The notes under the pieces: model-generated | What the model saw: the letters and a program-made list of their open reading frames with translations, nothing else | Databases searched by the model: none | What the model was told of the DNA's origin: nothing | Made by a program: the position numbers and the translations under genes | Shown: positions 21,850-29,478 of the stretch, piece after piece | Numbering within the stretch: position 1 is the first letter of the stretch | Layout of the letters: the number at the start of each line of letters is the position of its first letter | Assembly: GCA_031291335.1 (NCBI GenBank) | Contig: JARLJF010000062.1 | Location: 1 to 40,364 of the forward strand | DNA: 40,364 bases | Origin: Pandoraea sp. | Lineage (GTDB): Bacteria > Pseudomonadota > Gammaproteobacteria > Burkholderiales > Burkholderiaceae | Reading direction: 5' to 3'

Positions 21850-23190
21850 ATGAATATCATTTGGGCCCGTGCGCTGGCGTTCCTGATCCTGCAAGCGGCC
21901 ATTTCGGTGGCCGTCGGCTGGCTGTTGGGTGCGAGCGCAGGTTACGTCACCGCCCTTGTCCTGCTGGTGACGCAGCTTTTCTTCAATGTCTACCACGCCC
22001 AGCGCCTCTGGCGCCTGCTCGACGCTCCGGTCTATGGCGAAGTACCGAGCGCACTCGGGTTGTGGGGCGAAATCTACTATCGGCTGCACAAGCTGGCCAA
22101 ACGCTGGCATAACCAGGTCAAGCAGGTGGAACAACAGCACGCGCGTTTCATTCAGGCGATTCAGGCATCGCCCAACGGCGTGATCATGCTCGACGAGCAC
22201 AATCAGATCGAGTGGTGCAATGCGATTGCCGAAATGCACTTCGGCATCGATGCCAAGCGAGATCTGCGTCAACAGATCACGCACCTCCTGCGCACGCCAG
22301 CCTTTGTGCACTACCTGTCCTCCGAGCGTTACGACGAGGCGCTGCTCATGCATCACATGGGTGAGAAGCGCAACAACGTGCTCTCCATGCAGGTGTTTCC
22401 GTATGGCGACAACCGCAAGCTGATCATCTCGCTCGACGTGACCGATCTCGAGCGCACTGACGCGATGCGTCGCGACTTCGTGGCCAACGTCTCGCATGAA
22501 CTCAAGACGCCGCTCACGGTGCTCTCCGGGTTCCTGGAGACGGTCGGTGAGTTGCCGCTCTCGCCGGACGAGATCCAGCGTTATGTCGAGATCATGCGTC
22601 AGCAGGCGTCGCGCATGCAGAACATCGTGAACGATCTGCTTACGCTCGCCAAACTCGAAGGCAGTGCGAAGCCGCCATCGGATGATCGCATCGACATGGG
22701 TATGCAGATGCGCTCGCTTCGCGGCGACGCTGAAGGGCTCTCGCAAGGCCAGCATGTGATCGAAGTGACTGGCGTTGACGGGCTCGATCTGCGCGGTGCG
22801 GAGGGCGAACTGCACAGTGCGTTCAGCAATCTCGTGAGTAACGCGGTGCGCTACACCCCACACGGCGGCAAGATCCAGATCGATTGGGCGGCCACCGACG
22901 ACGGCGGCGCTCGCTTCGTCGTGATTGACTCCGGTCTGGGCATTCCGGCGGAGCATATTCCGCGCCTGACCGAGCGCTTCTATCGCATCGATCGCAGCCG
23001 GTCACGCGATACGGGCGGCACCGGTCTCGGTCTCGCGATCGTCAAGCATGTGTTGACGCGTCATCAGGCCGATCTTAGGGTGACGAGCGAGGAGGGGCGT
23101 GGCAGCACGTTCGCGATCCACTTCCCGCCGACGCGCGTGGTGCATCGTGCACCGATCGACGCGGTCTCCGGCGTGAGCGTGAACGGATAA
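21850..23190 (+). CDS. phoR: phosphate-regulon sensor histidine kinase PhoR
   Basis: A 446-residue membrane sensor for PhoB. Two close transmembrane helices (about 5-24 and 29-48) are followed by a cytoplasmic linker and a PAS-like domain (about 95-200, FIQAIQASPNGVIMLDEHNQIEWCN). The HisKA H-box is VANVSHELKTPL with His216. The ATPase domain has N box NLVSNAVRYTP, G1 DSGLGIP and G2 GGTGLGLAIVKH. There is almost no periplasmic loop, as expected since PhoR senses the transporter rather than external phosphate. ATG 21850 was chosen because the protein then starts just before helix 1. An upstream in-frame extension to 21814 lacks similarity. No clear Shine-Dalgarno was seen. Confidence 0.95.
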   Translation: MNIIWARALAFLILQAAISVAVGWLLGASAGYVTALVLLVTQLFFNVYHAQRLWRLLDAPVYGEVPSALGLWGEIYYRLHKLAKRWHNQVKQVEQQHARFIQAIQASPNGVIMLDEHNQIEWCNAIAEMHFGIDAKRDLRQQITHLLRTPAFVHYLSSERYDEALLMHHMGEKRNNVLSMQVFPYGDNRKLIISLDVTDLERTDAMRRDFVANVSHELKTPLTVLSGFLETVGELPLSPDEIQRYVEIMRQQASRMQNIVNDLLTLAKLEGSAKPPSDDRIDMGMQMRSLRGDAEGLSQGQHVIEVTGVDGLDLRGAEGELHSAFSNLVSNAVRYTPHGGKIQIDWAATDDGGARFVVIDSGLGIPAEHIPRLTERFYRIDRSRSRDTGGTGLGLAIVKHVLTRHQADLRVTSEEGRGSTFAIHFPPTRVVHRAPIDAVSGVSVNG

Positions 23191-23224
23191 GCGCAGACGG
23201 CGGGCGAGATCCCCGGCAATCCCC

Positions 23225-23259
23225 AAAGGGCGTTCGACTTTCTGGTCGAGCGCCCTTTT
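23225..23259 (+). terminator. intrinsic terminator of the pst-pho operon
   Basis: AAAGGGCGTTCGAC (23225-23238) pairs with GTCGAGCGCCCTTT (23245-23258) with one G-U pair and a 6-nt loop, ending in four T. It lies 34 bp after the phoR stop. Confidence 0.9.
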
Positions 23260-23301
23260 GCATGGATATAGGGCGCGCCGCCAAGTCTCGCGATCCAATG
23301 C

Positions 23302-23323
23302 AAAAGGGGGCTTTCGCCCCCTT
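23302..23323 (-). terminator. intrinsic terminator of ppk
   Basis: Read on the minus strand, AAGGGGGC and GCCCCCTT form an 8-bp stem with a GAAA tetraloop, followed by a short T run (TTTTG). It lies 41 bp beyond the ppk stop. It is separate from the phoR terminator that faces it. Confidence 0.85.
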
Positions 23324-23364
23324 CCTTGTGACAATCCGACAACCCGGCTGGCGCTGACGTCTGC

Positions 23365-25437
23365 TCAGTCGCCGGTCTGTACGTGCTGCGCGACTTCCTG
23401 CATCAGTACCCTCTGGCTGTTGAACGGCGTCTTGCCCGGCTTGCGACGCATGTAGCTGCCGTCCGGACGCATGAGCCACGCGGCCGTGTTGTCGCGCAGG
23501 TGCACCATCAGACCCTCACGAATCACGCGAGCCTTCAGGCGCTTGTCTCGCACCGGAAATGCGACTTCCACGCGCCGGAAGAAGTTGCGTTCCATCCAGT
23601 CGGCGCTAGACAACATGACTTGCTCATCGCCGTTCGAATAGAAGTAATAGATGCGATGGTGCTCGAGAAAGCGCCCGACGATCGAGCGTACGGTGATGTT
23701 CTCGGAAAGACCCGGCACGCCGGCGCGCAGCGAACATACCCCGCGCACGATCAGATCGATCTTCACCCCGGCGCGCGACGCTTTGTACAGTTCGGCAATG
23801 ATCGTCGGTTCGAGCAGCGCGTTCATTTTCGCGATGATGCGCGCCTTCTTGCCGGCGGCCGCCGCTTCCGTCTCGCGACGGATCGCTTCGAGCAGATGCG
23901 TGTGCATGGTGAAGGGCGACTGCCACAGCCCATGCAAGTGCGTCTGACGGCCAATGCCCGTCAACTGCTGGAAGACCACGTGCACATCGGCGCACAGGGC
24001 CTCGTCGGCGGTCATCAGGCCGAAGTCGGTGTACAGACGGGCGGTGCGCGGGTGATAGTTGCCGGTGCCGAGGTGGACGTAGCGCTTGAGGAATGTCTTC
24101 TTGCCCAGACGGGTACGGCGTACCACGAGGAGCATCTTCGCGTGGCACTTGTGGCCGACCACACCGTAGACCACATGAGCGCCGACCGCTTCGAGGCGGG
24201 CCGCCCAGTTGATGTTCGTCTGCTCGTCGAAGCGTGCGAGCAGTTCCACCACGACCGTGACTTCCTTGCCGTTGCGGGCCGCTTCCATGAGGGCGTCCAT
24301 CAGCGCGGATTCGTTGCCGGTGCGGTAGATCGTTTGCTTGATCGCCATGACATCGGGATCGCGCGCCGCCTGCAACAGCAGTTCCAGCACGGGCTGGAAG
24401 CTGTCGTACGGATGATGCAGCAGCAGATCGCCTTGATCGATGAGATCGAAAATGGCGGGCGAGGCGCTCATTCGCTTGGGCAGTGCCGGCACGAACGGCA
24501 CGAACTTCAGGTCGGGCCGGTCGACCATCTCGGGCAACGGCATCAGACGTACGAGATTGACCGGGCCCTTGACACGGTAGCAGTCGGAGTCGGACAGGCC
24601 GCACTCTGTCTGGAGACGCCGTACAAGGCGCGACGGAGCGCCTGCGTCGACTTCGAGGCGCACGGCATCACCGAGGTGGCGGGCCGGGAGTTCGCCTTGC
24701 AGCGCGGTGCGCAGGTTGGTGATTTCATCTTCGTCGACGAACAGATCGCTGTTACGCGTGACGCGGAACTGATGGCAGCCTTTGGCCGTGAGTCCCGGGA
24801 ACAGCTCGCTGGCAAAGCGCAGCATGAGCGAGCTGAGCAGCACGAAGCTGTTGGGCAGGGGCGCCAGTGCCGGGGGCATGGGCACCAGACGGGGCAGTGC
24901 GCGCGGGGCCTGAACGATGGCGAGTTCGGCGTCGCGGCCGAAGGCGTCCTTGCCTTCCAGCTCGACGGCGAAGTTCAGGCTCTTGTTGAGCACGCGCGGG
25001 AACGGGTGGGCCGGGTCGAGCCCGATGGGCGTGAGCACCGGCACGAGTTCACGCAGGAAGTATTCGCGGGCCCATTCGACCTGGGCGTCATTCCACTGGC
25101 CGGAGGGGTGGAAGGCGATGCCTTCGGCCTCCAGGCGGGGCAGAAGGCTGTCGAACATGGCGTACTGCTTTTCGACGAGCGCCTGTGCCCGGGCGCAGAC
25201 TTGCGTGTAAACTTGCTGAAACGTCATGCCGTCGGGCGTGAGCATGCCCGGATTCTCGCGCATTTGCTCCTTCAGTCCGGCGACGCGGATTTCGAAGAAT
25301 TCATCCAGATTGCTACTCACGATACAGACGAAGCGCAGGCGCTCTAACAATGGCGTGGCCGGATCGGCCGCCTGGGCAAGCACACGTTCGTTAAACGCAA
25401 GGATGCCCAGCTCGCGGTTGAGCAGTGGGTAATTCAT
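23365..25437 (-). CDS. ppk: polyphosphate kinase 1
   Basis: Ppk1 reversibly polymerises the gamma-phosphate of ATP into polyphosphate. From ATG 25437 the product has 690 residues and begins MNYPLLNRELGILAFNERVL, the family's typical start. The PPK N domain is followed by the middle domain (PFPRVLNKSLNFAVELEGKD) and the two phospholipase-D-like C-terminal domains. Those contain HHPYDSF near the mid-point, the autophosphorylated-histidine motif VGHKCHAKMLLVVRR, and HLGTGNYHPRTARLYTDFGLMT. An upstream ATG (25479) would add 14 residues, but the Pho-box promoter would start transcription downstream of it, so 25437 is preferred. It is transcribed divergently from ppx. Confidence 0.95.
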   Translation of the reverse strand: MNYPLLNRELGILAFNERVLAQAADPATPLLERLRFVCIVSSNLDEFFEIRVAGLKEQMRENPGMLTPDGMTFQQVYTQVCARAQALVEKQYAMFDSLLPRLEAEGIAFHPSGQWNDAQVEWAREYFLRELVPVLTPIGLDPAHPFPRVLNKSLNFAVELEGKDAFGRDAELAIVQAPRALPRLVPMPPALAPLPNSFVLLSSLMLRFASELFPGLTAKGCHQFRVTRNSDLFVDEDEITNLRTALQGELPARHLGDAVRLEVDAGAPSRLVRRLQTECGLSDSDCYRVKGPVNLVRLMPLPEMVDRPDLKFVPFVPALPKRMSASPAIFDLIDQGDLLLHHPYDSFQPVLELLLQAARDPDVMAIKQTIYRTGNESALMDALMEAARNGKEVTVVVELLARFDEQTNINWAARLEAVGAHVVYGVVGHKCHAKMLLVVRRTRLGKKTFLKRYVHLGTGNYHPRTARLYTDFGLMTADEALCADVHVVFQQLTGIGRQTHLHGLWQSPFTMHTHLLEAIRRETEAAAAGKKARIIAKMNALLEPTIIAELYKASRAGVKIDLIVRGVCSLRAGVPGLSENITVRSIVGRFLEHHRIYYFYSNGDEQVMLSSADWMERNFFRRVEVAFPVRDKRLKARVIREGLMVHLRDNTAAWLMRPDGSYMRRKPGKTPFNSQRVLMQEVAQHVQTGD

Positions 25438-25470
25438 AGTAGACGTGCGAAAGACATGGGATTGGCGTGA

Positions 25471-25504
25471 ATTCTTCATCCGTATTGTTACAGTTATATG
25501 ACAT
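25471..25504 (-). promoter_or_regulatory. Pho box and -10 for ppk
   Basis: On the minus strand, ATGTCAT (25504-25498), spacer ATAA and CTGTAAC (25493-25487) form an 18-bp Pho box with 6/7 and 5/7 matches. Ten bases later AAGAAT (25476-25471) can act as the -10. The predicted transcript start, near 25464, gives a leader of about 27 nt to the chosen ppk ATG. Confidence 0.75.
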
Positions 25505-25535
25505 TCACATTTGTCAACGACGTGTCATATTCGAT

Positions 25536-25575
25536 TTGTAACTTATTCGTCATTTATTTGTCGAGTGCGCGTCAT
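25536..25575 (+). promoter_or_regulatory. tandem Pho-box array upstream of ppx
   Basis: Four PhoB-like 7-mers occur at an exact 11-bp period: TTGTAAC (25536), TCGTCAT (25547), TTGTCGA (25558) and GCGTCAT (25569). The first two spacers are both TTAT and the third is GTGC. A TTTAAT hexamer (25579-25584) is the nearest -10 candidate but is not ideally spaced to any one pair. The ppx ATG is 57 bp after the array. Confidence 0.6.
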
Positions 25576-25631
25576 GCTTTTAATGTGAGGCATCGTGCAT
25601 TCCGGCACTCTTCGCTCAGGCGCATCCCCAC

Positions 25632-27161
25632 ATGAGTACCCCATCGCCCTTGCTAGCGGCCGTCGATCTCGGCTCGAACAGTTTTCGCCTGATCATCGGC
25701 CGCGTTGAGGAGACGTCCGCCGGTACGCAGATCTATCAGGTCGATGCACTGCGCGAGCCTGTCAGGCTTGCCGCCGGCCTGAACGCTGAGAAGTATCTCG
25801 ATCATCCGTCGCAACAGCGCGGCTGGGAGGTGCTCAAGCGTTTCGGAGAGCGGCTGCGCGGGTTTCATCCCGATCAGGTGCGTGCGGTGGCTACGAATAC
25901 ACTGCGTGTCGCGAAGAACGCGCAGGACTTTCTCGGTGAAGCACAGCGTGCGCTCGGGTTTCCCATCGAAGTGATTGCCGGGCGCGAAGAGGCACGTCTG
26001 ATATACGCCGGTGCGGCACACTCGGTGCCCACGTGTCCGGGCAACCGGCTGGTGGTGGATATTGGCGGCGGCTCGACGGAGTTCATTATCGGGCAAGATT
26101 ACGAGCCATTGATCATGGAGAGCCTTTATATTGGCTGCGTGAGTCATAGCCGGCTGTTTTTCCCGAGCGGTAATGTCGATGAATATGCGATGAAGCAGGC
26201 CGAATTGGCCGCTCGCCGCGAAATTCAGATTATTTCGGCGGCGTTTCGCGAGGCGGGCTGGTCGCAGGCCATCGGCTCGTCGGGGACGGCGCGAGCATTG
26301 GCCGAACTGCTCGAAGCCAACGGCTTCAACGACGGCGGCGTGCACGGCCTCACGCGCGGTGGCCTTGAGCGGCTCAAACGCGCTCTCATCAAGGCAGAGA
26401 ACGCCAACCGTCTCAAGCTCGCAGGGCTCAAGCACGATCGTATTCCGGTGCTGCCCGGTGGTTTGTCGATCATGTTGTCCGTCTTCAATGAACTCGAAGT
26501 CGATCATATGGAGACGACCGACGCGGCGCTGCGGCTCGGCGTCATGTATGACCTGCTCGGACGTACGCAGCATCAGGACATGCGCGCCGTGACGGTCGAA
26601 CAGTTTGTGCGCCGTTATGGCGTGGATCGTGCGCAGGCCGAGCGTGTCGGGAATCTGGCGATTTCGCTGTACCGACAGTTGCCCGTCGACGCGGTGGCTG
26701 GTGACGAAGAGGAGCAGGACGACGGACGCGAAGAAGGCGAAGCGTTGCTCAACTGGGCATCGTCGCTGCACGAGATGGGCTTGTCGATCTCGCACAGTGC
26801 GTACCACAAGCACTCGGCGTACATCGGCAGCAATGCAGATATGCCGGGCTTCTCGCGCCCCGATCAGGCGCGGCTGGCAGAGTTGCTGCTTGGTCACGTG
26901 GGCAAGCTGGGCAAGCTCGCGTCGCAGGCGCAGCAGGTCGATTGGCAGTTGCTGTTCTGTCTGCGACTGGCGGTGTTGTTCTGTCGTCGACGCACCGACG
27001 CCCTGCCGGACAGCATCGAGGTCGAGCGTCTTGACGATGGCTTTCAGGTATCTGTGCCGCGAGCGTGGATCGATGCCAATCCGCTCACCGACTACAGCTT
27101 GCAGCGTGAAGCGCAGGAGTGGGAGAAGATCGGCATGCGCTACAAGGTGGTGTACGCCTGA
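25632..27161 (+). CDS. ppx: exopolyphosphatase (Ppx/GppA family)
   Basis: Ppx releases phosphate from polyphosphate ends; GppA relatives hydrolyse pppGpp. The 509 residues match the longer two-domain Ppx type. The N-terminal half is an ASKHA-fold phosphatase with phosphate-1 loop VDLGSNSFRLIIG near residue 11, VATNTLRVAKN, the catalytic Glu in AGREEARLIY, and phosphate-2 loop VVDIGGGSTEFIIG. The C-terminal half is an HD-like helical region with SLHEMGLSISHSAYHKHSAYI. ATG 25632 is placed right before the family start; the ribosome-binding site is weak. Pairing with divergent ppk under Pho boxes argues for the polyphosphate role. Confidence 0.94.
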   Translation: MSTPSPLLAAVDLGSNSFRLIIGRVEETSAGTQIYQVDALREPVRLAAGLNAEKYLDHPSQQRGWEVLKRFGERLRGFHPDQVRAVATNTLRVAKNAQDFLGEAQRALGFPIEVIAGREEARLIYAGAAHSVPTCPGNRLVVDIGGGSTEFIIGQDYEPLIMESLYIGCVSHSRLFFPSGNVDEYAMKQAELAARREIQIISAAFREAGWSQAIGSSGTARALAELLEANGFNDGGVHGLTRGGLERLKRALIKAENANRLKLAGLKHDRIPVLPGGLSIMLSVFNELEVDHMETTDAALRLGVMYDLLGRTQHQDMRAVTVEQFVRRYGVDRAQAERVGNLAISLYRQLPVDAVAGDEEEQDDGREEGEALLNWASSLHEMGLSISHSAYHKHSAYIGSNADMPGFSRPDQARLAELLLGHVGKLGKLASQAQQVDWQLLFCLRLAVLFCRRRTDALPDSIEVERLDDGFQVSVPRAWIDANPLTDYSLQREAQEWEKIGMRYKVVYA

Positions 27162-27238
27162 GACACTGCGGCTGATCCGCCCTGCATTCGGTGTGACGAA
27201 GAGGGAATGGCGGGGCAATGGGAAGGTTGAGGAAAAGC

Positions 27239-27267
27239 AAAAGCCCGGCAGATGCCGGGCTTTTTTT
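27239..27267. terminator. bidirectional intrinsic terminator between ppx and olsB
   Basis: AAAAGCCCGGCA (27239-27250) pairs with TGCCGGGCTTTT (27253-27264), and seven T residues run to 27267. On the minus strand the stem ends in TTTT, so it can also end the olsB transcript, which stops at 27306. Confidence 0.92.
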
Positions 27268-27305
27268 GTCCCTGATCGGGAGGAAATACATGGGGGAGGT
27301 GTCTG

Positions 27306-28133
27306 TCAGGCTTGTTTGAGCTTGTTCACGATGTCCGGTCCGAGGAAGTGGCGCGCGTAGCGCGGGTTCATGTCGGACAGACGGAACAGGGTAAGGAAGT
27401 CGGCGGTATTGAAGTCGGGGTCCCAGGCCGGTGCACCGCAGATGCGGGCGCCGAGGCGCAGGTAGCCCTTGACCAGCGCAGGCGGCTCGACTTCGAGGTT
27501 CGATTGCAGCTCGTCGACCGGCAGTGCGATGCGCGGCACGGCGTGGTATTCGGTCGGGGCCATGGCCGTGTCTTGCAGCTTGCGATAGAGGCTGGCGGCG
27601 TAGTGACCGCCGTCGGCCATCGGCACGCTGGCGCAACCGAGCATCGTCTCGTGACCATTACGCAGCATGTACTCGGCCAGACCGCTCCAGAGCGCCATGA
27701 TGACGGCGCCGTTGCGGTATTCCGCGTGCACGCATGAGCGGCCGGTTTCGAGCATCTTCGGGCGCAGATGGTCGAGACGCGAGAGATCGAATTCCCCTTC
27801 GGAGTACAGACGACCCAGGCGTTTCGCCTGAGCGGGGGGCAATACGCGGTAGGTGCCGACAACCTTGAGCGAGTCCTGATCGCGCACGATCAGATGGTCG
27901 CAATATTGGTCGTATTCGTCGACGTCCAGACCTGCGGGGCCCTTGACCGACGCGCCCATTTCTTCTGCGAAGACCTGATATCTCAGGTGTTGGGCTTCCC
28001 GAAGCTCGCTTTCATCGCGTGCCCACGCCACAGCCAGATTCGGTTTGACAGGCGTTTCAGGGCGAGGAAGACGCCTCCGCGACGTAGGGGTCAGCGAAGA
28101 GAGCGGCATGGTGGGGTTCGGCAGGTCGCGCAT
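27306..28133 (-). CDS. olsB: OlsB-like L-ornithine N(alpha)-acyltransferase (GNAT fold)
   Basis: OlsB transfers a 3-hydroxyacyl chain from acyl carrier protein to ornithine, giving lyso-ornithine lipid; an OlsA then completes this phosphorus-free membrane lipid. From ATG 28133 the protein has 275 residues. Its family landmarks include LRYQVFAEEMGA, DEYDQYCDHLIVRD, VVGTYRVLPP, LETGRSCVHAEYRNGAVIMALWSGLAEYM and the late KGYLRLGARICGAPAWDPDFNTADFLTLF. The frame is open to 28184, with ATG 28181 as an alternative, but the Pho-box promoter would begin transcripts near that point and AAAGGG precedes ATG 28133. I recall olsB near ppk-ppx in Burkholderia cenocepacia. Generic annotation would be GNAT or hemolysin-like. 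No olsA is in the window. Confidence 0.8.
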   Translation of the reverse strand: MRDLPNPTMPLSSLTPTSRRRLPRPETPVKPNLAVAWARDESELREAQHLRYQVFAEEMGASVKGPAGLDVDEYDQYCDHLIVRDQDSLKVVGTYRVLPPAQAKRLGRLYSEGEFDLSRLDHLRPKMLETGRSCVHAEYRNGAVIMALWSGLAEYMLRNGHETMLGCASVPMADGGHYAASLYRKLQDTAMAPTEYHAVPRIALPVDELQSNLEVEPPALVKGYLRLGARICGAPAWDPDFNTADFLTLFRLSDMNPRYARHFLGPDIVNKLKQA

Positions 28134-28189
28134 AAAGGCCCTTTTTTTGACGGTCGCGTTGCGACGTACTTTAAAAAGCATCAATGTCG

Positions 28190-28223
28190 ATTCCGTGAAC
28201 GGTAGGCGACAATTCTATGACAA
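28190..28223 (-). promoter_or_regulatory. Pho box upstream of olsB
   Basis: On the minus strand TTGTCAT (28223-28217), spacer AGAA and TTGTCGC (28212-28206) match the PhoB 7-mer at 6/7 and 5/7 positions with the 11-bp period. Ten bases later CGGAAT (28195-28190) is a modest -10. The box lies in the 190-bp gap between sixA and olsB. Confidence 0.6.
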
Positions 28224-28323
28224 AACACGCAATGTCATGAGTCAGGTCCCGCTTCTGATGCCTTTCAAAGTCCGATTCATGCGGGTTTGCGGGCAGCGTG
28301 CCCGCCGCTGTCGAGTGGTGAGA

Positions 28324-28818
28324 TCAAAGAAGATCGGGATTGACGACGGCGCGCACGACCACTTGGCTCTCGTCTTCACGGCGACGCGAGGCGAGCCACC
28401 AGATGCCGCCCTTCTTGATGGTCCAGTACGCTTCCTGTCCGCTGAGCAGGAGGGCGGCGAGTTGCCCGAGGGCGGGTTGGTGGCCGACGACCACCACGGT
28501 CTGGTTGTTGCCGGGCCAGTCGATGGCGCCCAGCAGGGTGATGGCGTTCGCACCGGGCGCGAGATCGCGCACGATACGTGGGGTCGGGGTGAGGGCCTGA
28601 GCGGTCTGGACTGCGCGTACGGCAGGGCTGGAGAGGATGATGGCGTCTTCCGGCAGACGGGGGCGCAGCCACTGAGCGGCTTTGTCGGCCTGTTTGCGGC
28701 CACGGTCGGTGAGTTCGCGAGCCAGATCGGCTTGGGCACTGAGGGAGAGGGCGGCAGGCAGGTTTTCGGCGTCGGCGTGACGCCAGAGAATCAGGTTCAT
28801 TGACACAGGTTCTGACAT
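28324..28818 (-). CDS. sixA: SixA-like phosphohistidine phosphatase
   Basis: A 164-residue histidine-phosphatase-superfamily protein that removes phosphate from phosphohistidine on signalling or PTS proteins. The catalytic RH motif is LWRHADAE (His14), shared with SixA, which has RHG-type chemistry without a long cap domain. The second catalytic His is in VVVGHQPALG. Between them are TDRGRKQADKAA and SSPAVRAVQTAQAL. Start ATG 28818 has GAGAGG upstream; ATG 28800 is an alternative six codons later. It is co-directional with olsB, 190 bp upstream of it. In E. coli SixA acts on the nitrogen-related PTS protein NPr; the substrate here is unknown. Confidence 0.88.
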   Translation of the reverse strand: MSEPVSMNLILWRHADAENLPAALSLSAQADLARELTDRGRKQADKAAQWLRPRLPEDAIILSSPAVRAVQTAQALTPTPRIVRDLAPGANAITLLGAIDWPGNNQTVVVVGHQPALGQLAALLLSGQEAYWTIKKGGIWWLASRRREDESQVVVRAVVNPDLL

Positions 28819-28936
28819 GGTGAACCTCTCACTATGGGGGGCTTTCGTGGCGGCGGCGTGACCGTCGGCGAGGCATCGGAGACGTACTCATTGTGCCGGG
28901 TTCTGGCGGGAAAATACCTGCGTCGCGTGTGACCAT

Positions 28937-28965
28937 TTGACGCGGCGCTCAGAACACACTAGAAT
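28937..28965 (+). promoter_or_regulatory. promoter of the tRNA-Pro gene
   Basis: TTGACG (28937-28942) and TAGAAT (28960-28965) are 17 bp apart, close to the sigma70 ideal. The mature tRNA begins 15 bp after the -10. Confidence 0.8.
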
Positions 28966-28979
28966 CTCCCCTCTTTAGT

Positions 28980-29056
28980 CGGAGCGTAGCGCAGCCTGGT
29001 AGCGCATCTGATTTGGGATCAGAGGGTCGTAGGTTCGAATCCTATCGCTCCGACCA
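28980..29056 (+). tRNA. tRNA-Pro (anticodon UGG)
   Basis: The 77-nt cloverleaf closes fully. The acceptor stem CGGAGCG pairs with CGCTCCG (29046-29052), the anticodon stem TCTGA/TCAGA encloses loop TTTGGGA with anticodon TGG, and the T-arm contains GGTTCGAATCC. The discriminator A and an encoded CCA (29054-29056) follow. UGG reads CCA and CCG proline codons. Confidence 0.97.
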
Positions 29057-29064
29057 GCAGGATC

Positions 29065-29102
29065 AAGGGGTTACAAGATTTTTTCTTGTAACCCCTTTTT
29101 TT
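29065..29102 (+). terminator. intrinsic terminator after tRNA-Pro
   Basis: AAGGGGTTACAAGA (29065-29078) pairs perfectly with TCTTGTAACCCCTT (29084-29097) around a T5 loop and is followed by more T residues. Confidence 0.93.
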
Positions 29103-29286
29103 GTTTTTTTCCGTATAGGCGCTGTGTAGGCACTTGGTATCCGTATCAATCCATGTAGATACATCTCCCTGCCTCTCGTGAATTGGACGTATCCGTTCTC
29201 TGTACGGTTGAACATATTGAGTAGCTCGAATCCCGGGGCGAGCAGGTAAGCCAGAGTCGTCAATGGCACAAGAAAGTGCTGCCGTC
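29103..29286. other. unassigned sequence after the tRNA terminator
   Basis: No gene or recognised repeat was found. A minus-strand open frame covers this stretch, but it runs through the tRNA terminator and ends near the transposase remnant, with no recognisable domain. It is probably debris from an inserted element. Confidence 0.5.
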
Positions 29287-29478
29287 CTGAATCAACTTCA
29301 TGGTGAGGCCACTCGTGTACGCCCACTGGTCAAGCGAGCGGCTCGTGAATTCGGGCCTTTCGTCTATTTGCGCCGCTTTGGGATTGCCATGGAAGCGGGC
29401 GTCACGGCCCAATGCGCGAGCGACATACGAGCCTGAGATGTCGTGGTCGGCGACTAAGTCGACCGCATCTTTCGTGAC
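29287..29478 (-). pseudogene. IS3-family transposase (OrfB, integrase core) fragment
   Basis: Translating the minus strand of this stretch gives about 64 codons that read like the middle of an IS3-family OrfB: KDAVDLVADHDISGSYVARAL, then QIDERPEFTSRSLDQWAY and TSGLTMKLIQ. In intact relatives this is the region around the second catalytic Asp (usually TDNGPEFTS...LDxWAYxxGVxLxFIxPGKPTQN). Here the Asp is kept as IDER, but the following GKP...E segment with the catalytic Glu is missing and replaced by unrelated codons and a stop. The upstream half is also missing. It is a decayed internal fragment with no function expected, marking past insertion next to the tRNA gene. Confidence 0.7.

Noticed and set aside
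29063..29326. An 87-codon minus-strand open frame after the tRNA gene
   Set aside because: It reads through the tRNA terminator hairpin, and part of it overlaps the transposase remnant in another frame. No family features.
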